A model generated the notes under the pieces. The model made no database searches. It was given only the letters and a program-made list of their open reading frames with translations, and was not told where the DNA came from. The position numbers were made by a program, and so were the translations under genes. A DNA stretch of 64,000 bases from Gemmobacter sp. (lineage in GTDB: Bacteria; Pseudomonadota; Alphaproteobacteria; Rhodobacterales; Rhodobacteraceae): contig NZ_JAUCBS010000005.1 in NCBI RefSeq assembly GCF_034676705.1, positions 124,001 to 188,000 on the forward strand, given 5' to 3'. This document shows, piece after piece, positions 37,266 to 47,203 of this stretch (the first letter of the stretch is position 1; every line of letters starts with the position of its first letter).

Positions 37266-37330
37266 GCCAACCGGGCCCGGCCCCTGCACCCCGCAGGGTC
37301 CGGCTGCCCCCTACCCCAAGGAGAGATGAC

Positions 37331-37705
37331 ATGACTACCCATGCAGCCCCGCTGAATGCCGCGACCTCCTCGCTGATCTCTGGCAAGGACGACGTCAAGG
37401 GCACCAAGGTCTACAGCCCGTCGGGCGATGATCTGGGCCATATCGACGATGTGATGATCGACCCGTCCTCGGGCAAGGTGGTCTATGGCGTGTTGCAGTT
37501 CGGCGGGTTTCTGGGCCTTGGCTCGGACTATCACCCGATCCCGTTCGGCAAGCTGCGCTATGATCATGCGCGCCACGGCTATGTCACCGACCTGACCCGC
37601 GACCAGCTGGAAGGCGCCCCGCGCCATGCCGACAACTGGCGCACCGACCGCGCCTGGCAGCAGCGGTCGTATGAACATTATGGCGTGCCGCTGTACTGGG
37701 TGTAA
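37331..37705 (+). CDS. cytoplasmic PRC-barrel domain protein
   Basis: A 124-residue single PRC-barrel protein without a signal peptide. The barrel spans about residues 14-95 with the QFGGFLGLGSDYHPIPF turn that mirrors the two repeats in the preceding gene. The C-terminus ends YEHYGVPLYWV, a tail often seen in this subfamily. A strong AAGGAGAG precedes the ATG. Probably stress-related like its neighbour. Confidence 0.87.
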   Translation: MTTHAAPLNAATSSLISGKDDVKGTKVYSPSGDDLGHIDDVMIDPSSGKVVYGVLQFGGFLGLGSDYHPIPFGKLRYDHARHGYVTDLTRDQLEGAPRHADNWRTDRAWQQRSYEHYGVPLYWV

Positions 37706-37723
37706 CCCGGCGCGGGCGTGAAC

Positions 37724-37752
37724 GGGGGCCGGTTCCGCAAGGGGCCGGCCCC
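37724..37752. terminator. bidirectional hairpin between PRC-barrel and bacteriophytochrome genes
   Basis: GGGGCCGG (37725-37732) pairs perfectly with CCGGCCCC (37745-37752) in the 53-bp gap between convergent genes. Well placed as a two-way terminator. Confidence 0.6.
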
Positions 37753-37758
37753 GGCCAT

Positions 37759-40305
37759 TCAGCCGTCGCGCACGGCGGCATTGGCGGCCGCCACGTTCAG
37801 CGCGATGGCGGCCGAACTGACCGGCTTGCGCACCACGGGGATGTTCAGCATCTGCGGCGGCAGCATCACCTGGTCGCTGTAGCCGGTCATGAAGATGAAC
37901 GGCCGCTGCTGGCGGATCAGCGCCTCGGCCACCGCTTCGGATGTTTCACCGCCCAGGTTCACGTCCAGCATCGCCAGGTCGGGGCGAAAATCGGCCAGCA
38001 TCTCCAGCGCCTGCGCGCCGCTGGCGGCAAGGCGGATGTCGCGGGCACCCAGCTGGCGCAGGGTTTCTTCGGTATCCATGGCGATCAGGCCCTGATCCTC
38101 GACCACCAGAACGGCATAGCCGGCCAGCGACATCGGCCGGGCCGCAGGCGCCTGCGCCATCCGGCCGGGGCTGTCGGCCGTGGTGGCATGGTGGGCCGGA
38201 ATGACCAGCCGCGCGACCAGGCCTTCGGGGGCAAAGTCGATTTCGGCATGGCCGCGCAGGTCGTATTCCACCGAACTTCGGATCAGCCGAGAGCCAAAGC
38301 CGAACCACCGTGGCGGCACCACCGCCGGGCCGCCGGTTTCCCGCCAGTCGATCACCAGCCCCGCATCGGGGTCCAGCGACCAGTCCACCGTCAGCCGCCC
38401 GTCGGGCTGCGACAGGGCACCGTATTTGACGGCATTCGTCATCATCTCGTGGATGACCAGCGCCAGCACGCCATAGCCCTTGTCGCCCAGCACCAGGTCG
38501 GGGCCGCGCGCCACCACGCGATCAGGGGCGGCAACGGTGCGGTGCAGCACCGCCTCGGCCTCGACCAGCGCGGCCAGCGACCCGCCGCCATCGCCCAGCG
38601 ACTGGTCATGCGCGCTGGCCAGCGCATGCAGGCGCCCTTCCAGCACGCTGGAATATTCCGCCACACTGGTGGCGCTGGCGCCGGTCTGGGTTGCAATGGA
38701 CTTGACCAGCGACAGCACGTTCTTGATGCGGTGGTTCAGTTCCTCGTTGATCACCGCGCGGCGGCGGCCGGCCTCGGCGCGTTCGCGGGCCATGGCCTCG
38801 ATCTCGCACAGCAGCGCATCGCGCAGCCAGGACCGCAGCGCCTCGGCAATGGCCAGGTCATGCTCGCTCCAGGGCACGGCGCGGCCCTGCACCTCCTCGC
38901 GCCACAGGTGAAAGCTGCGGCGGGGCGACAGGGTGATGCGGCCGGCAATCTCGGCCACCATCTTGGACGGGGCGCCGGCCCAGTCCACCTCGTACGCCTC
39001 GCTGCGGCGGAACAGGAACAGCGCGTCGCCGGTGGTGTCCGACAGCCGGATGACCATGACCCCGGCGATGCCGTCGGCCGGGGCGACCCCCGGCAGATCG
39101 GAACCGATCTCTTGCGTGTGCCAGATCGGCCGCTGGCCGACCTGCGGCAGATCCAGCAGCTGGCGGCAGGCCTCTGGCGGCAAGGCGGTGGGCGTGGCGG
39201 TCCAGCCGCCATCCTTCCACAGCGCGGCCCCCTGGCAGCCGGTCAGCGCGGCCAGCGCAGGCAGGCGCCCCGCCAGGCTTTCGGCCAGCGGCGCATCGGC
39301 ACCCAGGCCTTGCATCAGCCGGTCCAGCTGTTCGCGGGTGCCGGCGCGGGCCATCATCGCCTCGCGCCGTTCGGTGGCGCCGATCTGTAGGGCGAAGTAA
39401 TGCCCGAACAGTTCCGCCGACACCCGCAGCGTCGGCGGCACTATCCGCGCAACGGGGTGGTGGCAGGCGACAAGGCCCCACAATTCCCCCTCGACGATCA
39501 GCGAGATCGACAACGAGGCGCCGACCCCCATGTTGCGCAGATATTCGCAATGCACCGGCGACACGCTGCGCAATTGCGCATGCGACATGTCGACCGGCGC
39601 CTGCCCGGGGCGCAAGGGCGGGTCCAGCGGCACCGGCTGATAGGCGGCGTCGGGAATGGACCGGATGGGATTGGCCAGATACAGCGCGCGGGCCTGCGGC
39701 GGGATATCGCCGGGCGGAAAGTGATGGCCCATGAAACTGTCCAGCGTGGGCATCCGCGCCTCGGCCACCACCTTGCCGGCGCCGCCGGGCTGAAAGCGGT
39801 AGACCATCACCCGGTCGAACCCAAGCAGCGCCTGTACCAGCCGCGCGCCCATGGTGAACAGCCGTTGCGAGCCCGAGGCGGTGGCCAGCCGCCCGATCAG
39901 CTGGCGCGTCAGATCCAGCGTGCGGTCCTGTGCGCGGTCGGCGGCGGGTTCCAGTTCGATCAGCGTGGCACCGGCATGGCTGTGCATCAGCACGTCGAAC
40001 CGTGCGTCCGACCAGGGCAGTTGCACCCCAGTCAGCATCCCCGCACCCGCCCGCGCCCCCGATGCTGCTGCCGCATTACGCAGATCATGCAGCAACTGGC
40101 GGCCGAGAATGTCGAAAACCACCTGCCCGGGGAACAGATCGCCGGGGAAGTTCGTTAGGCTTGCGAAATTGCGCGACCAGAAACGGAGTTCCAGTGACAC
40201 CGGATCGCAGACAAGCATCGCCCCATGCGGCAGGATGGCCCCGGGCAGGTGAATCGGCTCGGCCTCGCAACTGGCGATGGCTGCGGCAAGGGCGGGGTCA
40301 GACAT
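37759..40305 (-). CDS. bphP: bacteriophytochrome with HWE histidine kinase and C-terminal receiver
   Basis: An 848-residue red/far-red photoreceptor. The biliverdin-attachment Cys13 lies before the PAS motif (EPIHLPGAILPHG). The GAF domain has FPPGDIPPQARALY (usually PASDIP) and SPVHCEYLRNMGVGASLS. The PHY tongue has PRRSF. The kinase is HWE type: phospho-His in LNHRIKNVL, N-box HEMMTNAVKYG, and WxE in DWRETGGP. A receiver domain with Asp in AMLDVNLGG ends the protein. Start at 40305 by homology. No heme oxygenase gene is linked, so biliverdin must come from elsewhere. It is divergent from the Crp-type gene. Confidence 0.92.
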   Translation of the reverse strand: MSDPALAAAIASCEAEPIHLPGAILPHGAMLVCDPVSLELRFWSRNFASLTNFPGDLFPGQVVFDILGRQLLHDLRNAAAASGARAGAGMLTGVQLPWSDARFDVLMHSHAGATLIELEPAADRAQDRTLDLTRQLIGRLATASGSQRLFTMGARLVQALLGFDRVMVYRFQPGGAGKVVAEARMPTLDSFMGHHFPPGDIPPQARALYLANPIRSIPDAAYQPVPLDPPLRPGQAPVDMSHAQLRSVSPVHCEYLRNMGVGASLSISLIVEGELWGLVACHHPVARIVPPTLRVSAELFGHYFALQIGATERREAMMARAGTREQLDRLMQGLGADAPLAESLAGRLPALAALTGCQGAALWKDGGWTATPTALPPEACRQLLDLPQVGQRPIWHTQEIGSDLPGVAPADGIAGVMVIRLSDTTGDALFLFRRSEAYEVDWAGAPSKMVAEIAGRITLSPRRSFHLWREEVQGRAVPWSEHDLAIAEALRSWLRDALLCEIEAMARERAEAGRRRAVINEELNHRIKNVLSLVKSIATQTGASATSVAEYSSVLEGRLHALASAHDQSLGDGGGSLAALVEAEAVLHRTVAAPDRVVARGPDLVLGDKGYGVLALVIHEMMTNAVKYGALSQPDGRLTVDWSLDPDAGLVIDWRETGGPAVVPPRWFGFGSRLIRSSVEYDLRGHAEIDFAPEGLVARLVIPAHHATTADSPGRMAQAPAARPMSLAGYAVLVVEDQGLIAMDTEETLRQLGARDIRLAASGAQALEMLADFRPDLAMLDVNLGGETSEAVAEALIRQQRPFIFMTGYSDQVMLPPQMLNIPVVRKPVSSAAIALNVAAANAAVRDG

Positions 40306-40460
40306 CGGACCTGTTCCGCGCGCCGGCTGCGCGGCACTGCGTCGATCTTTGCATGTGCTGGTTCCTTTCGGCCAACCGGCCTGGCCGCCCAAGCTGACGA
40401 CACTGTTCGTCCATAGCATATTGCCCTACCGACTTCTGTCCACAACTGCACAATCGCGTG

Positions 40461-40472
40461 GTGCAACTGCAC
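40461..40472. promoter_or_regulatory. palindrome between bphP and crp-type gene
   Basis: GTGCAACTGCAC, perfect 5-bp arms with a 2-bp spacer, 25 bp before the Crp/Fnr start. It could be a binding site for that regulator controlling both divergent genes, though it does not match the canonical CRP or FNR sites. Confidence 0.35.
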
Positions 40473-40496
40473 CGCCGGAACACGAACGAGGCACCG

Positions 40497-41243
40497 ATGG
40501 CCCAATCCGACCCGCCCCGTCCCGACAATCTGCTGCTGTCGCGCCTTGGCCCCGACGACTGGCACCTGATCGCCCGGCATCTGGTGCCGCATCAGCTGGC
40601 CGCGGGGCATGTGCTGCAAAAGTCTGGCGAAGACGTGGTCCAGACCTGGTTTCCCTGCGGGGGCGCCAGCGCCGGTTTCCGGGCCTGGATCGACGGCGAC
40701 GGGCGCACGGTGGACGTCGCGGCAATCGGGCGCGAAGGGGCGATCGGCGGCATCGTGTCGAACGGGCACATTCCCGCCTATGCCACCACCGAGGTGCGCG
40801 ACAGCGGCCTGTTCCTGGCGATCCGCACCGCGCAGCTGGAACGCGCCAAGCTGGACTCGCTGGCACTGCGGCACTGGGTGGCGCGCTATTCCGACTGTCT
40901 GGTGGCGCAGCTGTTGCAGAACTCGGCCTGCAATGCCGCGCATACCATCCGGCAACGCGCCGCGCGCTGGTTGCTGGCGGCCGCCGCGCGCGGCGATGCC
41001 TGCGAAGTGCCGCTGACCCAGGAACAGTTCGCCGCCATCCTTGGGGTGGGGCGCACCTTCGTGACCCGCACGGTGCAGGATCTGCGCCAGGCTGGCCTGA
41101 TCGAGACGCGGCGCGGCGTCTTTGTGCTGCGCGACGTGGACGGGTTGCAGGCGGTGTCCTGCGACTGTTCCGATCATATCGCGGCGCATTTCGAAACGGT
41201 GATGGCCGGGGTCTATCCGGCGGCGCAGGCGCCGGAATGCTAG
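40497..41243 (+). CDS. Crp/Fnr family transcriptional regulator
   Basis: A 248-residue protein with an N-terminal cyclic-nucleotide-like sensor domain (residues about 15-140) and a C-terminal winged helix (LTQEQFAAILGVGRTFVTRTVQDLRQAGLIETRRG). There is no N-terminal Cys cluster of the FNR type; the few Cys residues are scattered, with CDCSD near residue 222. Start at 40497 was chosen by homology; an in-frame ATG at 40458 is possible. Similar regulators sit next to HWE kinases and phytochromes. It is divergent from bphP. Confidence 0.88.
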   Translation: MAQSDPPRPDNLLLSRLGPDDWHLIARHLVPHQLAAGHVLQKSGEDVVQTWFPCGGASAGFRAWIDGDGRTVDVAAIGREGAIGGIVSNGHIPAYATTEVRDSGLFLAIRTAQLERAKLDSLALRHWVARYSDCLVAQLLQNSACNAAHTIRQRAARWLLAAAARGDACEVPLTQEQFAAILGVGRTFVTRTVQDLRQAGLIETRRGVFVLRDVDGLQAVSCDCSDHIAAHFETVMAGVYPAAQAPEC

Positions 41244-41465
41244 GCAGGCGGCCTGCAAGCCGCTGCGCGGGAGGGCCGGCAACCTGTTCGGCACCCGAGC
41301 CATATTTTTCCTGTACAACAGGGAACCGATCGCGCCGTCGCGGGTTTACCCGTGATCTATCAGGGGCCGCGCCACCGTGACTGAACCGACCTTCGCCATG
41401 CAACGCCCTGCGGCGTCGCGCCTGTGCCGTGAAACCCGCCCCCTTTGGCGGATGGAGTCGCGTGG
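41244..41465. promoter_or_regulatory. gap before the hybrid kinase: hairpins and promoter-like site
   Basis: A 222-bp gap. After the Crp stop there is a palindrome GCAGGC-g-GCCTGC (41244-41256). It overlaps a hairpin GCGGC/GCCGC (41248-41263), a possible terminator without a T-run. The promoter-like site at 41322-41346 follows. No other coding sequence is visible. Confidence 0.4.
41322..41346 (+). promoter_or_regulatory. GGAAC-N16-GGTT promoter-like site upstream of hybrid kinase
   Basis: GGAAC at 41322-41326 and GGTT at 41343-41346 with a 16-bp spacer, the same spacing and -10 variant as at 36220. It lies about 120 bp before the kinase start. It resembles EcfG-type general-stress promoters. 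Confidence 0.4.
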
Positions 41466-44400
41466 ATGATCTCTGATCGGATGCGGGCCGTCGATACGAT
41501 GGTTCTGGCCGGCGTTGCCGGCATCGTCGGCGTGACCTTTGCCGCCGACATCATCGTGCCGCTGGGGCGCAACCTGTGGCTGGCCTATTTCCTGGCCATG
41601 GTGCTGTCCTTTACCTCGCAGCGCGTCTGGCTGCCGCCGGCGGTGGCGGGGGTGACCGTGATCTTGCTGGTGATCGGTCTTTACACCGGATCGCCCGGGA
41701 TGGACCGCACCCTGCCGCTGCTGAACCGCAGCATCGCGGCGGGCGTGCTGATTATCCTGGCGTTTGCCGGCGTGCTGATTATCCGCAATCGCCAGCGGCT
41801 GACCGCGCATGACTGGCAGCAGCGGGCCGAGGTGCGGCTGGCGCAGGAATTGCAGGGCGAACTGACGGCGGAACAGATCGGCGACGGCAGCCTGCGCGTG
41901 CTGGGCGACGTGCTGGGCGCCCGGGCCGGGGCGGTGTTCCTGGCCGATGGTGGCACCATGCAGCGGCTGGCGGCCTGGGGCCTGGACGAGGCGGCGGTGC
42001 CCGCCGGCCATGGCCACCTGTGGCGCGCGGTGCGGGAAAACCGGGTGATCGCCATGGCCGCGCCGGCCGACAGCGCGCTTGGCTGGCGCAGCGCCCTGTT
42101 GCAGGGCCGTGCTGCGCATGTCGTCATGGTGCCGACCCGCGCCGGAACCGAGGTGAACGGCGTGATCGAGATCGGCCTTGATGCCGCGCCTGCTGCCCGC
42201 GCGCTGCATCTGCTGGAACAGGCCGCCGAAAAGATCGGCGTCGATCTGCGCTCGGCCGCCTACCGCGACCGGCTGCATGCCCTGCTGGAGGAAACCCGCC
42301 GCCAGTCCGAGGAACTGCACAGCCACGCCGAGGAACTGGCCGCCACCAACGCGGAACTGGAGGAACAGACCCGCTCGCTTCAGGACAGCGAACGCCGCCT
42401 GCGCGACCAGCAGGCCGAACTGGAAGAACAGAACGCCCAGCTGGAAATGCAGACCACCCAGCTGGAAGAACAGCGCGACGCGCTGGCGATCTCGCGCCGG
42501 CAACTGGCCGAACAGGCCGAAACGCTGGAACGCGAAAGCCGCTACAAGTCGGAATTCGTTGCCAACATGTCGCACGAACTGCGCACGCCGCTGAATGCCC
42601 TGCTGATCATGGCGCGCCTGCTGGCGGAAAACCGGCCGGGCAACCTGACGCAGGAACAGGTGCATTGGGCTGGCACCATCGAAAGCTCGGGCAAGGATCT
42701 GCTGGCGCTGATCAACGATATTCTGGATCTGGCCCGGATCGAGGCGGGCAAGGTCGATGTGAACGCCGAACCCGTGTCGCCCGCCAGCATCACCGCGCGG
42801 CTAAAGCGCATCTACGAAACGCCGGCGCAGCAACGCGGGCTGGTGCTGCGGCTGGACCAGCCGGCCGATGTGCCCGATATCGTGACCGATTCCGCGCGGG
42901 TGGAACAGATCCTGCGCAACTTCCTGTCGAACGCGATCAAGTTCACCGAGGCAGGCAGCGTGACCCTTGGCCTGCGGGCCGAGGCGGGGGGCGTTGCCTT
43001 TTGGGTGCGCGATACCGGCATCGGTATTGCCCCCGGTCAGCAGAGCGCGGTGTTCGAGGCGTTCCGTCAGGCCGATGGCACCATCTCGCGCCGCTATGGC
43101 GGCACGGGGCTGGGCCTGTCGATCTCGCGCGATCTGGCGGGGTTGCTGGGCGGGCGGATCACGGTGGACAGCACGCCGGGCAAGGGCAGCACCTTTACCC
43201 TGCACCTGCCCGACCGGATCGACAGCACCCCCCTGCCCGCCCGCGCCCCGGCAGCCCCGGCGCCCGATCTGCCGCCTGCCCCCGCCGGCGCGCCCCTTGG
43301 CCGCCTGGCCGGGCTGATCGACGACCGCGACCGTCTGGCCGATGATGACCGCCTGCTGCTGATCGTCGAGGATGACCCCGTCTTTGCCCGCATCCTGCTG
43401 GATCTGGCGCATGAACTGGGCTTCCGCGCGCTGGCCGTGGGCACCGCCGACGATGCCATCCGCGCCGCACAGCGTCACCGGCCGCAGGGCATCGTGCTGG
43501 ATGTGGGCCTGCCCGACCATTCCGGCCTGACCGTGCTGGACCGCCTGAAACGCGATCCGAACACCCGGCATATCCCCGTCCACATCGTCTCGGCCGAGGA
43601 TCACACCCGCGAGGCGCTGGCGCAGGGCGCCGTCAGCTACATGCTGAAGCCGGTGGAACGGCAGGCGCTGGTGCAGGCCATCGAAAGCCTGGGCCAGCGG
43701 CTGGAACAGCGCCCGCGCCGGGTGCTGATCGTCGAGGATGACGCGATCCAGCTGGAAGGGTTGCAGGAACTGCTGAAATCGGATTCCGTCCAGACCCATG
43801 GCGCCACCACCGCGGCCGAGGCGATTGCGGCCTGCCGCAACACCACCTTTGACTGCATCGTCATGGACATGACGCTGCCCGATGCCTCGGGCTTTGATCT
43901 GCTGGAAAAGCTGTCCGAGGATGAAACGGCGCCCTTCCCGCCCGTCATCGTCTATACCGCCCGCGCCCTGACCGAGGCCGAGGAACAGCGCCTGCGCCGC
44001 TATTCGCGGTCGATCATCATCAAGGGTGCCAAATCGCCGGAACGGCTGATCGACGAGGTGACGCTGTTCCTGCATCAGGTGGTGTCCGACCTGCCCGCCC
44101 GCCAGCGCGAGATGCTGGCCGCCTCGCTGAACCGCGATGCGCAACTGGACGGGCGGCGGATTCTGGTGGTCGAGGATGATATCCGCAACGTCTATGCCCT
44201 CAGCGGCGTGTTCGAACCCCATGGGGTGAATGTCCAGATCGCCCGCAACGGCCGCGAGGCACTGGAGGCACTGGGACGCGTGGCCGACGGGGCCGGGCCC
44301 AAGATCGACCTGGTGCTGATGGATGTGATGATGCCGGAAATGGATGGCCTGACCGCCACCCGCGAAATCCGCCGCATCGACCGCTGGAAGACCCTGCCCA

Positions 44401-44534
44401 TCATCATGCTGACGGCCAAGGCCATGGCCGACGATCACGCACAATGCCTGGCCGCCGGGGCGAACGACTATCTGTCGAAACCGCTGGACGTGGACAAGCT
44501 CTTGTCGCTGGCCCGCGTCTGGATGCCGCGATGA
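41466..44534 (+). CDS. membrane hybrid histidine kinase with GAF, coiled coil and three receivers
   Basis: About 1022 residues. Three N-terminal hydrophobic segments (residues about 10-105) are followed by a GAF-like domain (125-265), a long Glu/Gln-rich coiled coil (275-360), and the HisKA/HATPase core ([29 protein letters not shown]). Three receiver domains follow: Asp in [10 protein letters not shown], in [11 protein letters not shown], and in [11 protein letters not shown]. Start at 41466 (MISDRM) follows GGAG; 41445 is an alternative. It overlaps the CheR gene by 4 bp. It probably integrates membrane or redox signals; the output partner is unknown. Confidence 0.92.
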   Translation: MISDRMRAVDTMVLAGVAGIVGVTFAADIIVPLGRNLWLAYFLAMVLSFTSQRVWLPPAVAGVTVILLVIGLYTGSPGMDRTLPLLNRSIAAGVLIILAFAGVLIIRNRQRLTAHDWQQRAEVRLAQELQGELTAEQIGDGSLRVLGDVLGARAGAVFLADGGTMQRLAAWGLDEAAVPAGHGHLWRAVRENRVIAMAAPADSALGWRSALLQGRAAHVVMVPTRAGTEVNGVIEIGLDAAPAARALHLLEQAAEKIGVDLRSAAYRDRLHALLEETRRQSEELHSHAEELAATNAELEEQTRSLQDSERRLRDQQAELEEQNAQLEMQTTQLEEQRDALAISRRQLAEQAETLERESRYKSEFVANMSHELRTPLNALLIMARLLAENRPGNLTQEQVHWAGTIESSGKDLLALINDILDLARIEAGKVDVNAEPVSPASITARLKRIYETPAQQRGLVLRLDQPADVPDIVTDSARVEQILRNFLSNAIKFTEAGSVTLGLRAEAGGVAFWVRDTGIGIAPGQQSAVFEAFRQADGTISRRYGGTGLGLSISRDLAGLLGGRITVDSTPGKGSTFTLHLPDRIDSTPLPARAPAAPAPDLPPAPAGAPLGRLAGLIDDRDRLADDDRLLLIVEDDPVFARILLDLAHELGFRALAVGTADDAIRAAQRHRPQGIVLDVGLPDHSGLTVLDRLKRDPNTRHIPVHIVSAEDHTREALAQGAVSYMLKPVERQALVQAIESLGQRLEQRPRRVLIVEDDAIQLEGLQELLKSDSVQTHGATTAAEAIAACRNTTFDCIVMDMTLPDASGFDLLEKLSEDETAPFPPVIVYTARALTEAEEQRLRRYSRSIIIKGAKSPERLIDEVTLFLHQVVSDLPARQREMLAASLNRDAQLDGRRILVVEDDIRNVYALSGVFEPHGVNVQIARNGREALEALGRVADGAGPKIDLVLMDVMMPEMDGLTATREIRRIDRWKTLPIIMLTAKAMADDHAQCLAAGANDYLSKPLDVDKLLSLARVWMPR

Positions 44535-45382
44535 CCGACCTGCCCGATCCGGTCAGCGACATCGAACTTGATCTGTTCCTTGAAGGGTTGAACCGCCGCT
44601 ATCACTATGATTTCCGGTCCTATTCGCGCAGTTCGCTGATGCGCCGGGCCGAGGTGGCGCGCGACCGGCTGGGCTGTGCCAGCCTGTCGGAATTGCAGGG
44701 CCGCATGCTGCGAGAGCCGGACGCGCTGCACGAGATCATCGATTCCATGACGGTGCAGGTCAGCGACCTGTTCCGCGACCCGTCCTATTACCGCGCCCTG
44801 CGCGACCAGGTGGTGCCGCATCTGCGGACGTTTCCCTCGCTCAAGGTCTGGGTGGCGGGCTGTGCCAATGGCGAGGAACTGTATTCGCTGGCCATCCTGT
44901 TCGCCGAAGAAGGCCTGCTGGACCGGACCATGTTCTACGCGACCGAGATCAACCGCCGCGCCCTGGTCAAGGCGGGGGCCGGGGTCTATGACATCGGGCG
45001 CATCCCGGGCTTTACCGCGAATTACCAGCTGGCCGGCGGCCGGTCGTCGCTGTCGGATTACTATACGGCGGCCTATGGCGGGGCGGCCTTCAACCGGGCC
45101 TTGCGCCAGCGCACGGTGTTTTCCGAACACGATCTGGCCACCGATCAGGTATTTTCCGAGGTGCATCTGGTGTCCTGCCGCAACGTGATGATCTATTTCG
45201 ACAGCGCGTTGCAGGACCGCGTACTGGAGCTGTTCGCCGACTCGCTGGTGCGGGGCGGCTTTCTGGGCCTTGGCGCGCATGAAACGCTGCGGTTTTCCAG
45301 CCGCAGCGCCGCCTTCACCGCCTTCAACGAACAAGAGCGCATCTGGCGCCGCTCGACCTGCACGGAGTACCCCCATGCCTAA
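44531..45382 (+). CDS. CheR-type protein-glutamate methyltransferase
   Basis: A 283-residue SAM-dependent methyltransferase: N-terminal CheR_N helical domain, then the SAM motif [15 protein letters not shown] near residue 110 and the CRNVMIYFD segment near 225. No chemoreceptor or CheB gene is nearby. It is coupled by overlaps to the hybrid kinase upstream (4 bp) and to the HWE-type protein downstream (8 bp), so its role is probably in this phosphorelay rather than in flagellar chemotaxis. Confidence 0.9.
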   Translation: MTDLPDPVSDIELDLFLEGLNRRYHYDFRSYSRSSLMRRAEVARDRLGCASLSELQGRMLREPDALHEIIDSMTVQVSDLFRDPSYYRALRDQVVPHLRTFPSLKVWVAGCANGEELYSLAILFAEEGLLDRTMFYATEINRRALVKAGAGVYDIGRIPGFTANYQLAGGRSSLSDYYTAAYGGAAFNRALRQRTVFSEHDLATDQVFSEVHLVSCRNVMIYFDSALQDRVLELFADSLVRGGFLGLGAHETLRFSSRSAAFTAFNEQERIWRRSTCTEYPHA

Positions 45383-47198
45383 CCGGCCGATCCGTTTCCT
45401 GCTGGTGGATGATGTTCCCGAAAACCTGACCGCGCTCGAGGCGTTGTTGCGCCGCGACGGGCTGGAAATCCACAAGGCGCATTCGGCCGCACAGGCGCTG
45501 GAAATGATGCTGGTGCAGGATTTCCAGCTGGCGTTCGTCGATGTGCAGATGCCCCAGATCAACGGCTATGAGCTGGCCGAGCTGATGCGCGGCACCGAAC
45601 GCACCCGGGAAATCCCGATCATCTTCGTCACCGCCGCCGACCGGAACGAGACCCGCCGCTTCCGGGGGTACGAGGCGGGCGGCGTGGACTACATCTTCAA
45701 GCCGATCGACCCGGTGATCCTGAAGTCCAAGGCCGAGGTGTTCTTTCGCCTGGCCCGGCAGGCCAAGGATCTGGAACGCCAGCGCGACGAACTGCGCGAG
45801 ATCGCCCATGACCGCGATCTGGCGATTGCCTCGCTGCGGGCGCATGCCGACAATTCGCCGCTGGCGCTGGTGGAATGCGATGCCGATCTGGTGGTGCGCG
45901 GCTGGTCGCAGGCGGCGGAACGGATGTTCGGCATCCGGCAGGATGCGGTGATCGGCCGGCGCATCGACACCGTGCCCAGCTTTGCGGCCGAGACGCTGGC
46001 CATGTTCGCCGACTGGATTGCCGCGCATGACAGCCTGGCCCGCCACAGCGCCGAAACCGTGGCGCGCGGGGCCGATGGCGACATCCACTGCGAGCTTTAC
46101 GGTTCGGTCCTGACCGATCCGTCGGATGGCCGCGCCTCGCTGTCGGTGCAGATCCTGGACGTGACCGAAGGCCACCGGGCCGAGGAGGTGCGGTCGCTGC
46201 TGGTGGGCGAACTGAACCACCGCATCAAGAACACCCTGGCCAATGTGCAGGCGATCACCCGCCAGACCCTGCGCAGCGCCACCGACATGAAGGATTTCAG
46301 CACGCGGTTTTCCGGCCGGTTGCAGGCGCTGGCGCGGGCGCATTCGATCCTGTCGGATGTCACATGGTCCAGCGCCTCGCTGGATGAACTGCTGGACGAC
46401 CAGATCAAGGCCGGCACGCTGGATTGCGACAGCCTGCGCCGCAGCGGGCCGCGAGTCGGGCTTTCGCCGGAAAACACCCTGCGGCTGGCGCTGGTGCTGC
46501 ACGAACTGGGCACCAACGCGGCGAAATACGGTGCGCTGTCGGTGCCCGACGGCCGCGTCCATCTGTCCTGGCGGGTCCAGGCGGGCGAACTGGTGCTGGT
46601 CTGGCGCGAAGCCGGCGGCCCGCCGGTGCGGGCGCCTGCCGCGCAGGGGTTCGGGTCCACCCTGATCGGCACCGGCATCGGCGACAACCGGGCCGAGGCC
46701 GACTGGCAGCCGACAGGCGTGATCTGGACCATCCGCATCGCCAGCGGCTTTGCCGTGACCCCCGGCCCCGAAGCCACCCCCCTGCCCGAACCCGAGGTGC
46801 AGGCCGCCGTCACCGATGCGATCACCGGCTGCCGTGTGCTGCTGGTCGAGGACGAGCCGCTGGTGGCGATGGATGTCAGCTGCGGGCTGGAGGATGCGGG
46901 CGCAACGGTGGTGCGCGTGGCGCAGACCCTGGCCGAGGCGCTGGCCGCCGCCGCGACCGATGACATCGACGTGGCGCTGCTGGACGGCAACCTGGGCGGA
47001 GAGCCGGTGGACCGCGTGGCACAGGCGCTCAGCAACCGGGCGATCCCGTTCTGCTTTGTCTCGGGCTATGGGCGCGAACACCTGCCGCAGGGGTTCAACG
47101 ATGCCCCGGTGCTGACCAAGCCGGTGGACCCCGACGTGCTGATCCGCACCATCCGCCTGATGGCCTCGGAACGCGCGCGGGCGGCGGTGGCGGTCTAG
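45375..47198 (+). CDS. receiver-PAS-HWE histidine kinase-receiver protein
   Basis: A 607-residue soluble phosphorelay protein. Receiver 1 (residues 1-125) has Asp in AFVDVQMPQ and Lys in FKPID. A short coiled coil is followed by a PAS domain (about 155-265; SPLALVECDADLVVRGWS). The HWE kinase has LNHRIKNTL, HELGTNAAKYG and the WxE in VWREAGGPP. Receiver 2 has Asp in ALLDGNLGG. It is the last gene of the kinase-CheR operon and shares its C-terminal architecture with BphP. HWE kinases with such receivers are known to feed general-stress signalling in some alphaproteobacteria. Confidence 0.92.
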   Translation: MPNRPIRFLLVDDVPENLTALEALLRRDGLEIHKAHSAAQALEMMLVQDFQLAFVDVQMPQINGYELAELMRGTERTREIPIIFVTAADRNETRRFRGYEAGGVDYIFKPIDPVILKSKAEVFFRLARQAKDLERQRDELREIAHDRDLAIASLRAHADNSPLALVECDADLVVRGWSQAAERMFGIRQDAVIGRRIDTVPSFAAETLAMFADWIAAHDSLARHSAETVARGADGDIHCELYGSVLTDPSDGRASLSVQILDVTEGHRAEEVRSLLVGELNHRIKNTLANVQAITRQTLRSATDMKDFSTRFSGRLQALARAHSILSDVTWSSASLDELLDDQIKAGTLDCDSLRRSGPRVGLSPENTLRLALVLHELGTNAAKYGALSVPDGRVHLSWRVQAGELVLVWREAGGPPVRAPAAQGFGSTLIGTGIGDNRAEADWQPTGVIWTIRIASGFAVTPGPEATPLPEPEVQAAVTDAITGCRVLLVEDEPLVAMDVSCGLEDAGATVVRVAQTLAEALAAAATDDIDVALLDGNLGGEPVDRVAQALSNRAIPFCFVSGYGREHLPQGFNDAPVLTKPVDPDVLIRTIRLMASERARAAVAV

Positions 47199-47203
47199 GC
47201 CGA

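Noticed and set aside
40461..40472. GTGCAACTGCAC as a canonical CRP or FNR box
   Set aside because: It does not match TGTGA-N6-TCACA or TTGAT-N4-ATCAA. It was kept only as an unassigned palindrome.
41244..41263. Rho-independent terminator after the Crp/Fnr gene
   Set aside because: The hairpins are real but no T-run follows, so it was recorded only as a possible structure in the gap.
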